Assembly (NCBI GenBank): GCA_015039465.1
Contig: MU130365.1
Span: forward strand, 6,016 to 56,871
DNA length: 50,856 nt
Source of the DNA: Phlegmacium glaucopus
Lineage: Eukaryota > Basidiomycota > Agaricomycetes > Agaricales > Cortinariaceae
Direction of reading: 5' to 3'
A program made the position numbers and the translations under genes. The notes below the pieces were generated by a model that was not told the origin of the DNA, ran no database searches, and worked only from the letters and a program-made list of their open reading frames with translations. The first letter of the stretch is position 1. Each line of letters starts with the position of its first letter. Below are positions 22,901 to 34,389 of this stretch, piece by piece.

Positions 22901-23324
22901 ACTATTAGGCTAAAGGGGAACGGCAATAGGCATGTGCTCAGGATCCATTAGGGAAAGTAAGATTACAAAACGACTAAATAACTATAAACGTTAGACAGAG
23001 TACAAGAAATTTTACAAGGTGCCAATTAAAGTACAATAGGACAGAGATAAAATGAACAGGTTATGAGGGCACGAATTATAAGCATACAAGAAACGAAGTC
23101 AAAAAAAATTGTCAGCCAAGAGCACAAGGGATTATGGTTTTGAAAATAAGTTACAGAAATTTTTAGAAAAGTCAATGAAGATGACGGCCAAATCGAAAGG
23201 AGAAATGAATGGGGGAGGGAATGAAACCTGCAAGATCAATAGATCGAGAAGGACACGAGGAGAAAAACGGGGACCATGAGGAAAGAGAAAAAATAAACTC
23301 GCAAAACAACAACCCACATATCAA
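19951..23324. other. Long gap upstream of the HMG-box gene, no gene recognised
   Basis: About 3.4 kb separate the HMG-box gene from the end of the SLM1-like gene. Open frames are short and without family resemblance. No transposon ends were found, unlike in the flanking parts of the window. The part next to 19950 probably holds the 5' leader and promoter. The rest could be regulatory or hold a non-coding transcript, but the sequence alone does not show this. Confidence 0.45.
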
Positions 23325-26017
23325 TCACGCAGCACGCCCCTCTTCGGTCGACCCACCATGAACAGCATTATCAGCCGAAGCAGCAACATTATCCAAAAAT
23401 CCACTACTATGAGGAGCATTTGTCTCCACGCCAGTATCATCTGCAGGTACATCCCTCGTCAACCTGTCGGAAGCTTGTTCGTGCCCCTCCGACTCTTCTC
23501 CGTCAAGAGGACCGGGGTGAAGACGGTCTGCGGCGGATGGGTGGACACCGTTACTGACGGCAGGTGCGATTCCCGCTTCGGCTTCACGAGCAGCATGCTC
23601 AGAAGCCGGAACATCTCGATTCTCATCGTGGGTGTAAATATCATCTTCGTCTTCGTCGTGGCTGTCATCGCCATCACCCGTGACGGCCTCTTCCCCATCA
23701 TCCTCGGTATCGCGATGAGGTGGAGGTGGCGAAACATGACGACCACCAACATGACTAGGGGCGATAACCCCCTTTTTTGCGTTTCCATGCCCAAGCACAC
23801 CATTCTCAAGCCTGTCTGTGTTAGTCGTCACGAAACGAGGGCCAGGAGGACTAGCAGTGGGGCCACCATACGGGACTGGTGGTGGAGGACTCCGATCCCC
23901 AACATGCTGCTGTTGATAAGGAGACGGGAGCCTTCCGCGATCGATATGAACAGGCGACTGACGAGGTGACTCTTGCGGCTGCGCCTGATAATCCCCTGCG
24001 ATCCCTTCGGGAGCTTTCTCCATCTGACGTTTACTCAATCTGCGGGACGGATGATTCAACGGTTGCTCATCCGATGTGGGATCCATAGTCGCAACATCAG
24101 TCGGCGTGTGGCGGGGGTGATAATCATCTTTAGGATGTTTCTTCTCGATCTAAATTAAAAGGGATATCATTGATGAGAGTTCGGAGGGAAATTTAACGTC
24201 TACGAACGGCGTATCCGTTTGGACCAATCTCCACAGGGTAAGGCTTCTCCGGAATGGTGTATACAGGAGGCGCATGATCCTCCGCGTCTTCATATACTTC
24301 AACATCGACCTCTTCTTCAACACTGCTCCCTTCTCCTTCCATCTCCCCATGGATACCCTCGTCTCCTGTATGCAACTCCTCTCCCTCATCCTCGAGTTCC
24401 TCCTCCTCTTCTGATGCATATCCCACAGACTTAATAGCAGCTTCCACTGGGCCAGTCCTCTCAACCTGCTCACTCGCCACCAAGTACCGTGCACATAGCA
24501 TCCTGATATCATTCCACCACTCCATCATATCTTCCCTACTCCTCAATCTAAAGCTCCAAGCCTTGTGTCCCCCATCTCCTCCTCCACGTCCCAAAAGACC
24601 CTTAAAAGATCCCGACTTGGACTTTGTCGTACCCAACCCATCTTTCCTACCCTCAATATGGAATTTATGGTTCTTCGAATGAGGTGGTGACACAGGACCG
24701 AGGGTACAGCTGGGCAAGAACAAACTGAAAGAGGGCACTAAGCCACCTGGAACGTTGGGATCGGCTGTGGAGAATCCATGCAAGAACCCAGCAGGGGTAA
24801 GTACGAAGTAACATTCAGCGTAAGCCCTCGTGAAGCGTTTCTTGCGTTCCATATGTCCAGTATGAACGGGGAAGACTGAAGGATCATCTTTCAGAGGATA
24901 GGAGATCAATTCAGGATCCCTCAAAGGGGTATCCGGGTCCAAAAGATGGTCTGAACGAGCTGCGAATTGGATCCATTCACGATCCGGAGCCAGCGAGGCG
25001 AGATGGGTGGATAGAGATCGGAATATCTCTTGCGAGGCAGCAGATGCGCGAGATTGCCATTCATCGAAGGTTTGCCAGGCGGACTGGATAGATCGCACAA
25101 TGCCTTCTTCGAAGTGGGCGGAATTTTGTTGCATCATAACGATTGATTTTTGGAGTAGGTTTTCTTCCAAGACCTGGCGTTGAAGCTGACGAGCCACAGC
25201 TTGGTTGGCCACATATCTAAAAGTTTCAGAATTGGCTTTTTTTTCTGAGACGGTATAGGGGCGAGAAGTGAGACTTACGGATCGTTCTTGGATGCGAGGT
25301 TCATGGGGGTGTTCTTGAAAGTGGAAACGTCGTTGGCGAGCTCTCCGACCAGTCTGGTAGATACTTCGCGTTCCTTAGCCACGGTCCCAGCCAACTTGCC
25401 AGTATCACTTTGTACATTCTGAAACATTAGAGTATTAGTGCCATTTCAAGCTAATTCAGAGAACGATGACGAACCTTGATGTGAGCTTTGATCTCTGCTC
25501 TCAATTTCTGTAGATGTTGAACGATAGAGCTATCTACAGTTCGCCCAAGATCAGCATGCTGGTCGGCGATGATCCGAGTTTTGTCTCTGATATTGTAAAA
25601 GACGTCCTACGATGGATTATGAGTGAACGTCTCCTCCTCCATGTTAGACAACATACCTGGAGACCGCCCTCGCCAAGAAATTGATTTCCAGCTCTGAAAG
25701 GAACTTGAATAACACCAGCGAGTTTAGTCAACTCTTTTGCAGTGTTGTTCTCGATATCCGCAATACCCTGAGGTTGTGATGTGTTAGTCTAAGTTTATTG
25801 GGCATCTAGAAAGACATACCTCGAAATAAGCGGTGAGCTGCTGCACGATAGCTTTCCAAGCTACGAAACGCTCTATGAGGACATCTGCTGGTTTTAGATC
25901 ATGGAGCTGGATATTTTTCTTGATAAGGGACTGATTTCTGGACATGGTTGAGCCATTCCTACTGCGAGCACTGGCGCGCGAAGTGGTACGGGAAGCGTTA
26001 GTTTGTTCCAGGTTCAT
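23325..26017 (-). CDS. SLM1-like protein (F-BAR plus PH domain)
   Basis: There are six exons: 25820-26017, 25657-25767, 25475-25606, 25279-25418, 24208-25216 and 23325-24149. Together they total 2415 nt (804 residues). The N-terminal half is helical and matches the BAR-like part of yeast Slm1/Slm2 (LKPADVLIERFVAWKAIVQQL, GIADIENNTAKELTKLAGVIQ). A PH domain follows at about residues 270-400 (HTGHMERKKRFTRAYAECYFVLT, AWSFRLRSREDMMEWW). After that come an acidic stretch and a disordered tail with RRLSKRQMEKAPEG. Slm proteins bind PI(4,5)P2 at the plasma membrane and are TORC2 effectors. The last intron uses gttcgt as donor, chosen because it restores NGYA-IEKK, the usual family sequence. It is divergent from PHO88, 141 bp away. 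Confidence 0.88.
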
Positions 26018-26158
26018 GGTTTGAGGAAAGAACAAAAACCCCAAAAAAACTTGTCTTATATGGCGGGTGGTTCAAATTGACGTCACATAAGAACATAAAC
26101 AATGCACAACAAGGTGGACGTGGCTTTCTCGACGAAACCAAAACAACCTCCTCAAGCC
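26018..26158. promoter_or_regulatory. Divergent promoter between SLM1-like and PHO88 genes
   Basis: Only 141 bp lie between the two start codons, so the genes must share or overlap their upstream elements. The stretch is rich in A and contains TGACGTCA at about 26079-26086, a perfect palindrome of the CRE/ATF type that bZIP factors bind. No clear TATA box stands out. Confidence 0.5.
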
Positions 26159-27030
26159 ATGAATTCAGGAATACAGAACCTTGTCATCTCACTCGGTGCA
26201 ATGCAACGTTCGTTCAACAAATATCATTAGGATCCTCAGCTTTACACTGAATTTTCACTTAGTTGCACGAAAAATACCCTTCGACGACCCCGTCGTACTC
26301 AACTATGTGCGCATTGGATACGTTGTCTCTCAGGTCGTAATGCTCGCCGTATACTACTACGTTTCTATGACTGTACGATTCAACCTTTTTTTCATCAATT
26401 CTCCTCATCTCATTATGACCTGTCACCAGATCAAACGGAAGAACGACCAGACAGTTCTCAAATACGGCAAGTCAACTTCCTATATGTAAACCCAACGCTC
26501 ACAATCCTCCAGTTGAACCACCAGCACCTATGGTACGTAACCACAAAGTTAGAGTTTGAACAAAAAACATCAATTTTTTTTTCTAGTCCCAGGAAAGCGG
26601 TCAGCTCATCACAACCACGGTACGCGACTACGATCTTTCAGAAACATCCAAACTAGTTCGTTCTTCCATCTATCAACAACCTATTCATACCCTAACATCA
26701 CCTAGCTCCGCTCAGCCTACATGGGTATCGCCATGATGAGCGTTATGCACATATACTTCAAATTCACCCAACCTCTCTTCATCCAAGCACTCATGGGTGT
26801 TAAGAACCTCTACGACGCTAAACCCGTTGCGATTCATATCCTAGGTAAAGCAGCTATTGGAGATCTCAAACGTCCATTCAAAACAGCCAGTATGTTCGGA
26901 CGTGAGCTTTTTTTCCTCTCACACTCCTTCCTGGTCCTCATCTTTCCCTTTTATAGCTGCTGCTGGACCTCAAACGGACGCTGCTGCTATCGCCGAAGCT
27001 GAGAAACGTGTTGGGAAGAAGGAGGAGTAA
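26159..27030 (+). CDS. PHO88: PHO88/SND3 family ER membrane protein
   Basis: There are seven exons: 26159-26207, 26263-26372, 26430-26466, 26513-26532, 26587-26655, 26706-26901 and 26957-27030. The sum is 555 nt, 184 residues, the usual family length. Family blocks in order are LGAMQLARKIPFDDP, a membrane segment (VRIGYVVSQVVMLAVYYYV), LKYVEPPAPM, ITTTVRDYDLSE, MGIAMMSVMHIYFKFTQPL, IHILGKAAIGDLKRPFK and a charged C-terminus. Yeast Pho88/Snd3 is an ER protein of the SND targeting route and was first linked to phosphate uptake. The third intron starts with GC (gcaagt) and the fourth exon is only 20 bases; both are required by the family sequence (KY-VEPPAPM-SQESG). Confidence 0.93.
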
Positions 27031-27837
27031 ACGAGTGTCAAACAGGACATTTTTCGGGCTTGGGGAGCATTGTTTGGTCTTTTTAGATAGAGGTTTGAAG
27101 GAATGGATCTCTCCTTCCCTCTCTCACGTCCTAATTCGCACGTGTTTTAACGGTGCAAGTCAATAATATAGACCTAATCCAACTGGCGGTTTTTTATATA
27201 TTTATTTCATTTACATCAAAATATCCAAATCATGGGGTGTTTTCCGTTTCGTCTGGGTTAGAATAACTAGATCCATTTTCGCTACTTGCAAACCATCTGC
27301 CCATGCTCAGTCTTTTGCATAATTTCGAGAATTTAAAAATAGATACGTGACCTCGTGCTCGTGGCTTGCCAAACAATGGAGATAACGATTCATCAGATTC
27401 AGACTCAGAGGTACGTGACCATGGCTGTGCTGCACTGTTTGGCTAGGCACGGTCAAGTTAAAAACAACGAAATTATGCAAAGGACTGTAATCAGACTCGA
27501 CTCCGAATTCTCTATCTCATGGAGTAACGTGTTCGATTTATGCCCATCCAGAGACCAGTAAGGAAGTCGGGAAGCTGATGATATAGAGTGGAGGTCACCA
27601 GATCAATGAATAAGCTCGAAGCGCGTGTATGAAGGTGCGAAATAGGGGCAAGGCTGATCATGCATAACGACAGAGATGAAAGGACAAAAACAATGGAAGA
27701 GAAGGCTTAGAGTGCGAAAGAAGATGACTATTATCAAAAGTATACGTCGTAAATACACGGTCCAAATGATATCTCGAGAAGACATTTTTTTTCGAAAGAA
27801 AAACCCGATACGTACACAGCTCATAGCAACGGGATCC
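27031..27837. other. Convergent 3' region between PHO88 and PCNA
   Basis: This is about 800 bp between two convergent genes. It holds TATATATTTATT near 27195 but no coding frame of note. It is probably 3' untranslated sequence and terminators of both genes. Confidence 0.5.
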
Positions 27838-29319
27838 TCAATCGTCGCCAATCTTTGGCGCCAGGTAATAATGGATATGTCCCACGTTAAAATTATACGA
27901 TACCTAAACATGATAAAGATGTCAGCAAACAACTTAAAATGAAGTGGGGTAGGGTAAGCTAACCAAAAGTGGAACATCGTTACTCATCATGAGTTGAACT
28001 TTCGCCGAAAGACTGGCACTCTTCGAAAAGTTGACCAGGTATTTCAAAGAGAAGGTGAGGGAAACATGTTGGTTCATCTCGATAGTGACACCGTCGATAG
28101 TATCGTCATCTTCAGCAGATTTCCCTTTTTTTGATTGGGCCGTTTTAGGCTTTTTAGTTGGTTTACCAGCGCCGTTGGTCTAGTTGAGGTAAATCAACGT
28201 CCAAACCCCAAAAATATGATTCAAGAGAAATACGTTACCTTTTTCTTCCTCTTCTTGCTGCTTCCGTCATCATCATCATCATCATCTTCGTTCGCCTCAT
28301 CATCGTCTTTCTCTTCCTCGCCGTCGCCTTCATCGTCCGATTTGGGTTTAAAATCATCGTCTTTATCACCTTCTTCCTCATTCATTTCAACGTCATCATC
28401 ATCTTTCTTCTCCTTCTTCACTTTCGTCTTCTTCTCCTTCTTCTTCTGACTTGTACTCCCCTCCGCTTCTTCTTCTTCTGCTTCATCTTCATCTGTCTTT
28501 GCCGTAATCTTTCCACCAGAAATAGTTGCTCCTTCGGCTTGTCGAAGCAACACGCTACCATTGGCAGCCTCTCCCTCACTAGCGAACCGAACTCCCTCCT
28601 TGCTAACCTCGATACGGACACTCTCACCTAATTGTGAGAGATCACGTACGATGCGAGTAAATTCGGAGGAAGCCATAGTGACACGTGCATCATATTCCGT
28701 GTCCGGTATTCCAAGGGTATCAGAGTCGATATCCATGAGTTTCATATCATATTCTGCTATACGATCCGAGTCTATTACAATGCAAAAAGATTGCGGCATC
28801 AGTTCGTCAAATAACAAAGTAAAGTGAAACAATCATGAAAAACATGTGGCAGCAGACGACGCGTCACAAACGCCAAACGAAAGGATACCTTCAACGAAAA
28901 AAGAAACAATCCACTCACTCTTAGCTTCATAAACCAAATTGAGCACATCAGCTTCATCAGCAGCTTTCAACGTGCAAATATCATCGTCCTTGGCACACTT
29001 CAAGACTTTAGTAAGACTCGTCAAATTCACCCCAAGAGGCATCGGTCGATCACAACGATATCGTTTAAAGCCATTAGCAAGAAGTTTAACCGCAACAAGC
29101 GCTACATGCGAGTTATCCATGGCTTGCAAGTTGATGCCTTCCTCGTTACATTCGAAATTTGCGTCTGTTACTAGTTCTTTGATCGCTGGCGAAAAGAAAG
29201 AAAGAAACACAAAAAATGACGCGTCAGATGGGTTAAAGACGCGTGTTTATTTGAGTTAGGAGCTGACCATCGAGAAGCTTTTTGAGAGTTCCGGCTTCTG
29301 CTAGTTTGGCCTCGAGCAT
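27838..29319 (-). CDS. PCNA: Proliferating cell nuclear antigen (PCNA) with large acidic insertion
   Basis: There are five exons: 29268-29319, 28919-29185, 28239-28771, 27964-28179 and 27838-27903. The sum is 1134 nt, 377 residues; most PCNAs have about 260. The sliding-clamp sequence is well kept: [23 protein letters not shown] at the start, [52 protein letters not shown] (interdomain loop), [18 protein letters not shown], then [19 protein letters not shown] and [11 protein letters not shown] at the end. PCNA forms a trimeric ring that tethers DNA polymerase delta and repair enzymes. Residues ~187-312, in place of a short loop after SVLLRQ, form a run of Glu, Asp, Lys and Ser. The insertion spans the exon 3/exon 4 junction, and no alternative splice removes it while keeping the clamp intact. 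Confidence 0.93.
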
Positions 29320-29808
29320 TTTTGGGTGGTAGGGTGACGCGTAAAAGGACAAGTAGCGTGTTGGATGGTGATGGGAAACAACAAAGAACTTATTCGTAAC
29401 GTGACCGCTGACCGATTCCTTTCAACTCCGACTATGGAACGTTGTCATTCTGCGAATGAGTGCTACAGACCTTTTGACGATTGACAATTGACACACTACA
29501 CACACCCATCAAGTTGAACTAAAATAAGTACACCTCCATTTCAACACCTCGTCGCTGCCAAGGAAGATCAGACCTTAAATATTTTGAGCACCTGCTTCGT
29601 CATGGTCGCCCTCGCCTAGAGCACTACTTTTTGTATCCAATCGGCCGGAGAATTTTTTTCAAGAGTAAGCGTGATTTTTGTGCATCGTAGTCAACTATGA
29701 ACATAATAATAACATGTTATCTACATAGCCTTCCACATTTCCAGAGGGAAGAATCCCTAGACGTCAAAAATTGAGTCAGATGACACTTGCTACTTCAAAA
29801 AGCACTAT
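29320..29808. other. Upstream region of PCNA and of the P450 remnant
   Basis: The region just above the PCNA start contains three ACGCG motifs: two in intron 1 and its flank near 29219 and 29239, and one at about 29337. ACGCG is the core of the MluI cell-cycle box that drives S-phase genes in yeasts. Otherwise nothing is recognised. Confidence 0.4.
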
Positions 29809-29889
29809 TTGGGCAAGGTGCCTTGCTTGGCACCATCAGTTCGCACTGTGGTATATAAGCGCTTCTCCTTCGAAAATGCCCACGAATCA

Positions 29890-31960
29890 CCCATCATCGA
29901 TCATCTCGCTCTGTTGCTGAATGACACCGATAACTTGAAACTTCTCATTTGTCTCAGTCTTGGATCAATAGTATATTTCTATTTCACTAAGAACAAGCGG
30001 TCCTCGCTCCCCTTGCCTCCTGGTCCCAAGAAACTTCCTGTCCTGGGAAATTTGTTGGACTTTCCAACGAGCAACGAATGGCTGAAGTATGCCGAGTGGG
30101 CTAAAGAGTTCAGTATGTTTCCAGTCGTTCAGCATCTACCAAATAATTGGTTAATTCTGTGGTAAACTCGAACATCATACATATCTATGCCGTTGGAAAA
30201 AATATGATTATTCTGAATTCATTTGATGCGGCAATCGATCTATGCGATAAAAGATCATCCATTTATTCCAGTCGGTGGGTCTCGATTATTCCAGAAACAT
30301 GCACAATTCTCAATCCTTCTGAAGGCTAGTATCTCCTATGCTCACTGATTTGTAAACTACATAACTTCTTCTACCAATTTTGTTATTGAAATGGATTGAA
30401 AAGGATGGGCTGGGGATGGACCATATCGACCATGGTTTATGGAGAGCCTTGGAGAGAACGCCGACGCATGTTTCAAAAGCATTTTCACCCGTCAAATACC
30501 CAATTCTATCAACCCATACAGAGAGAATTCATCCGGAAAATGTTGCCCCGTCTCCTCGATGCACCGGCTGAATTTTTGAGTCTATTGAGACAGTAAGTTG
30601 GTTCTCCTTTACCTTGTCGATTTAAAAACTTCGCCGTCTACTCAGCACCGTCGGTGGAATGTCTCTATCATTGTCATATGGAATTCAGATAAAAGATACA
30701 AATGATCCTTTCATCGACCTCGCGGGGGCGGCTCTGGGAAACGGTGCATCGGCTGCGAGGGTTGGAGCATTCCTCGTTGACGTGATTCCGATCCTCAAGT
30801 ACGTTCCTGAGTTCATGCTTGGTGCCGTCTTCCAGAAGGCGAGAGCTACAGGAAGACTTTAGAGAACGACCGTTTTTAGCATCGATTGAAGCTATGGTAT
30901 GTTATTTATGCATATTCCACTTATGACTTGTGCTGATCTTTACTGATTAGGCATCTGGCCAGGCTCGACCTTCATTCACATCGGTGGCTTTGGAGGTCGT
31001 TGACCAAAGTCGTGACATTAATCACCAACGAGAGGTAATAAAGGATACAGCAGGCATGGTATTTGCAGGTATATATTTACGCTAACACACCACTGCCATT
31101 ATGAATGCCATGCAGGTGGGTCTGATACGATTGTTTCGGCGACCCACACGTTTTTCCTTGCCATGATCTACTTCCCTGAAAAACAAATGAAAGCACAGGC
31201 GGAGCTCGACCGCGTTGTCAGTGGGAGGCTTCCCGACTTTGACGATATGGAGGACTTGCCATATCTCTCTGCACTTGTGAAAGAGGTTCTTAGGTCGGTT
31301 GCTTACCTCTAAAGATAAAATGTTCACAATGACATTTCCTATCCCTTCAATCAGATGGCAACCAGTCACACCATATGGTAAGTTCACACCGAGCTCTTGT
31401 AAACTCTTTCCTGGAGTTAGGCAATATACCTATCCTAGTGTCCCCCACCGTACCACCGAAGACGACGTCTACGAAGGATACCATATTCCCAATGGGTCTA
31501 TTGTAATCTACAATTCTTGGTATGAATTATTCGACTATGTCAGACGTTTAATCCTGATAACTGATATAGGGTGATGCTTTACAACGAAGTGGAATATCCC
31601 GACCCATCCGCTTTCAAACCCGAAAGATTTCTCAAAGACGGACAACTCGATTCAAATATCCGTGATCCTGCCGAGATAGTTTTTGGATTTGGGCGAAGGT
31701 TAGAAACGATAGTCCTATGAGGTCGTGAAACTGATCCAAGAGAAATATAGAGCGTGCCCTGGTAGCCATATAGCCTTCTCGACTCTTTGGTTTACTGCAG
31801 CTGGTGTTCTGGCGACCTTCCAGCTTTCCAAACCTGTGGATAAGGAAGGTAGAGTTATTGAGCCTTCTTGTGAATATCATGTCGGCCTGGGTCCGGTGGG
31901 TTAAGCTACAGTCAGTTAAACTCAAGGCTGATCCTTCTGAAACAGTTGTCCTTTGCCTTT
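29890..31960 (+). pseudogene. Cytochrome P450, damaged
   Basis: The whole P450 fold can be followed. There is an N-terminal membrane segment (LLICLSLGSIVYFYF), then PLPPGPKKLPVLGNLL, MGWGWTISTMVYGEPWRERRRMF (C helix), FAGGSDTIVSATHTF (I helix), ALVKEVLRWQPVTP (ExxR) and FGFGRRACPGSHIA with the haem cysteine. Exons include 30325-30351, 30404-30592, 30646-30896, 30951-31068, 31116-31293, 31355-31377, 31439-31519, 31570-31698 and 31751-31904. There are several lesions: no in-frame ATG before the membrane segment; no AG acceptor before NSNIIHIY (about 30165); a one-base shift between VFQKA and ELQEDFRERPF (near 30840); a one-base mismatch across the junction 31377/31439; and a premature stop at 31902-31904 before the family's usual C-terminus. 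It resembles mushroom P450s of the CYP64-like group; substrate unknown. Confidence 0.8.
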
Positions 31961-32465
31961 TGGGTGTATTATCAAGCCACGTTCTAATACAGCTGAGGGG
32001 CTCATTCGATCTGCACCGGATTCTTACTGAGCTATTTTCGTCAATGAAAGGTCACTGTAGATGATGGCTCACTTCGATCCGTACATTTAATCAGTCGATG
32101 CGTTTGTTAAATAACCACTCCCTACGAAATGTTTTGTCCAGAGAATGTCTAATTATACTTTCCAAGGACGACTGACTGACGGAAAATCAGAGGGAAAATG
32201 TTGCGATTCTTTATGGACCCATTCTATAAAAATTTGCTGATGTGCACTCTGAAATCAGAGACTTTGCGGCAAAAATATTGTGCACAAGCAGTACACACGT
32301 TCTTTGCGATGAGACACACAGGTCTTGATAATGGTACATACATGATTCATCAACTTTCGTCAAGTCGCCATACCACACGTCGACTTAAGATCACTCCAGC
32401 TTACTGTATGATGAAGCCAAAATTGACCTTGAATAGAGCCTCGTTCGCTGGCTGGACTTGCAAAC
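31961..32465. other. Region between converging P450 remnant and catalase
   Basis: This is 3' flanking sequence of two convergent genes. A plus-strand frame at 32198-32533 lies partly antisense to the catalase C-terminus and shows no domain. Confidence 0.4.
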
Positions 32466-34389
32466 TTACTGCGGAGCTGGGACGCCGACCACCATGCCAA
32501 TGCGGTCAGCAAGCTCTTTGTCGACGTTTTTGAAGACGGAGACTGAAGGGGGTAGATGTAAGTAGCAAGATTGCTGGCAAGCGGAATATAACATACGCTG
32601 TTTCATAACGATATTTCTATTCTTGACGAGCTTGAGGCTTCCAGAGACGTTTTCGACAAACGTATCGTCCTTTTGATCGCGTTTCATTATCTCCCACAAC
32701 TTAGCAGGCTGTAAATAGTCACCTATGGAAGTTTCGATTAGCATGTCTTCCAGTGAGATATCAAAGTTCGACTATTATCTCACTTGGTGCGGCGATGCTG
32801 AGATCGCGGTAAGCAGTGCCATCGAACAGTTCGTGTCTTTTATTATCCATAATCTGGGAGTCAATGGCACCGGGGGGGCCGTCGAATTTGAGGCCTTGAG
32901 TGCTGCTCATGTAATTGGGGCGGCCGCCCTGGGATGAGACCGAAGCGGCGCCAGCACGTTGGTAGTTGGCAACTCTGGACTTAGGTGCATTGCAAGGGAA
33001 CTACTGATTGTTGACCCCGAGACGGTAACGTTGGGTATCGGGATATATGAAAAGACGAGCTTGGAGGAGAGGATCTGGAGAAGGCTCAATGTAAGGGATC
33101 AGGTGAGACGGTGAGAAGGCCAGCTACTGTGCCATCAGCACCACGATGTAAATCAGGCGACGAAACCACGGACCTGCTCAATCTCGTCGAAGTAGTTTTC
33201 AGGATTTTTATTCAGAACGAGCTTGCCAATCTCACGAAGAGGGAAGTCCGTGTGTGGCCAGACTTTGGTAACATCAAACGCGATATGTTTGTACTTCCCC
33301 ATTGCGTCAGTGGGCTTCATTGTTTGCTGCATCGGGGTAAGTAACGTTGATAGATGCAAGGTCTACAATATGCTCACAATGGAGACAGTCCACTCAGGGA
33401 ACTTGTGAGCCTCGATGGCGTCGTACAATTTCCGAGTACCGTAATCAGGGTCTGTGCCAGCCAGCACGGTCGCTTGGGCGGCAGTGAGGGTCTGTGAATC
33501 AAAGAAATTTGGTAGGGTTCAAGTCGCAGAGGTAAGTGCATACCTTGACCTCTTTAGTCTTGACGTGAAGCTTGAAATAGACAAAGTCCGTTTGAGTGGG
33601 CTTAGCACTGACAGTTTTACAAAGCTTGAAAGTGGTTCCAGAGAAGCCGTGTTGTTGGTGGAAGCCATCAGGAGTTCCACGGTCGGAGAAGATCATCATG
33701 ACTTGGTGAGCGGTCTCCGTGTTTTGGGAGAAAAAATCCTGCCAAATAGGTTAGAGATTGATATTTGATATTGGCAAAAAGAGGAATTACCCAGAGCATG
33801 TCGGGATCTTTCAAGTTAGACCGAGAGTTTCTCTTGGTAACGTGGACCAAGTCAGGGTACTTGGCGGGGTCCCTGATGAAGAAGGTAGGAGTGTTGAGAA
33901 GGACCCAGTCAAAGATACCGTCGTCGGTTTTCAATTTGATAGCGAAACCATGTACGTCCCGAGCGGTATCAGCTGAACCAGACTCACCGGCGACGGTGGA
34001 GAAACGGACAGTGGCATCAACCTTTTTGTTGATTTGGTGGAAAAGGGTTTGCGATGTGATATCGCTCAGGTCATGAGTGACTTCAAAGTAACCATGAGCG
34101 CCGGCAGCCTTGGCATGGACCTACGTTTTTCGATGTTACTAGTAGCGTCCAAGCGGAATCTCAATAAGAATGATACTTGCGAGACGTTCGGGGATACGCT
34201 CGCGAGCGAGGTGCGCGAGATTATCGATGTGATGGAAGTCTGTTTGCAAGTAGGTGAGCGATCTGGTAGGTGGATAAGATATAGAATCGCGTGACCTTGG
34301 AGAAGGAGAGGACCATTGGTGCTTACACGCTGGGAAGCGTGGGGTTCGTTGACAGGGGAACCATAGGAAGTGGTGTAGTGGTGGGCCAT
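32466..34389 (-). pseudogene. Monofunctional haem catalase with one in-frame TAG
   Basis: There are nine exons: 34296-34389, 34181-34239, 33791-34120, 33544-33738, 33378-33491, 33174-33326, 32784-33123, 32597-32722 and 32466-32542. They sum to 1488 nt, a multiple of three. Family marks are DFHHIDNLAHLARERIPERL, VHAKAAGAHGYFE (catalytic His), VLLNTPTFFIRDP (catalytic Asn), DFFSQNTETAHQ, HGFSGTTFKL, and [14 protein letters not shown] with the proximal tyrosine. The full length would be 495 residues, a small-subunit catalase that splits hydrogen peroxide, without signal peptide or SKL end. Codon 356 (33001-33003) is TAG, where relatives usually have a Gln, Leu/Ile, Pro stretch; everything after it stays in frame to the natural end GVPAPQ. 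It is either a very young pseudogene, a sequencing error or read through. Intron 2 starts with GC. Confidence 0.85.

Noticed and set aside
28135..28449. Ser/Phe-rich plus-strand frame
   Set aside because: It is the complement of the acidic PCNA insertion and has no independent support.
32868..32882. Frameshift in the C-run of the catalase gene
   Set aside because: Counting the run carefully (seven C on the minus strand) keeps GPPGAIDSQ in frame, and the full exon sum is a multiple of three.
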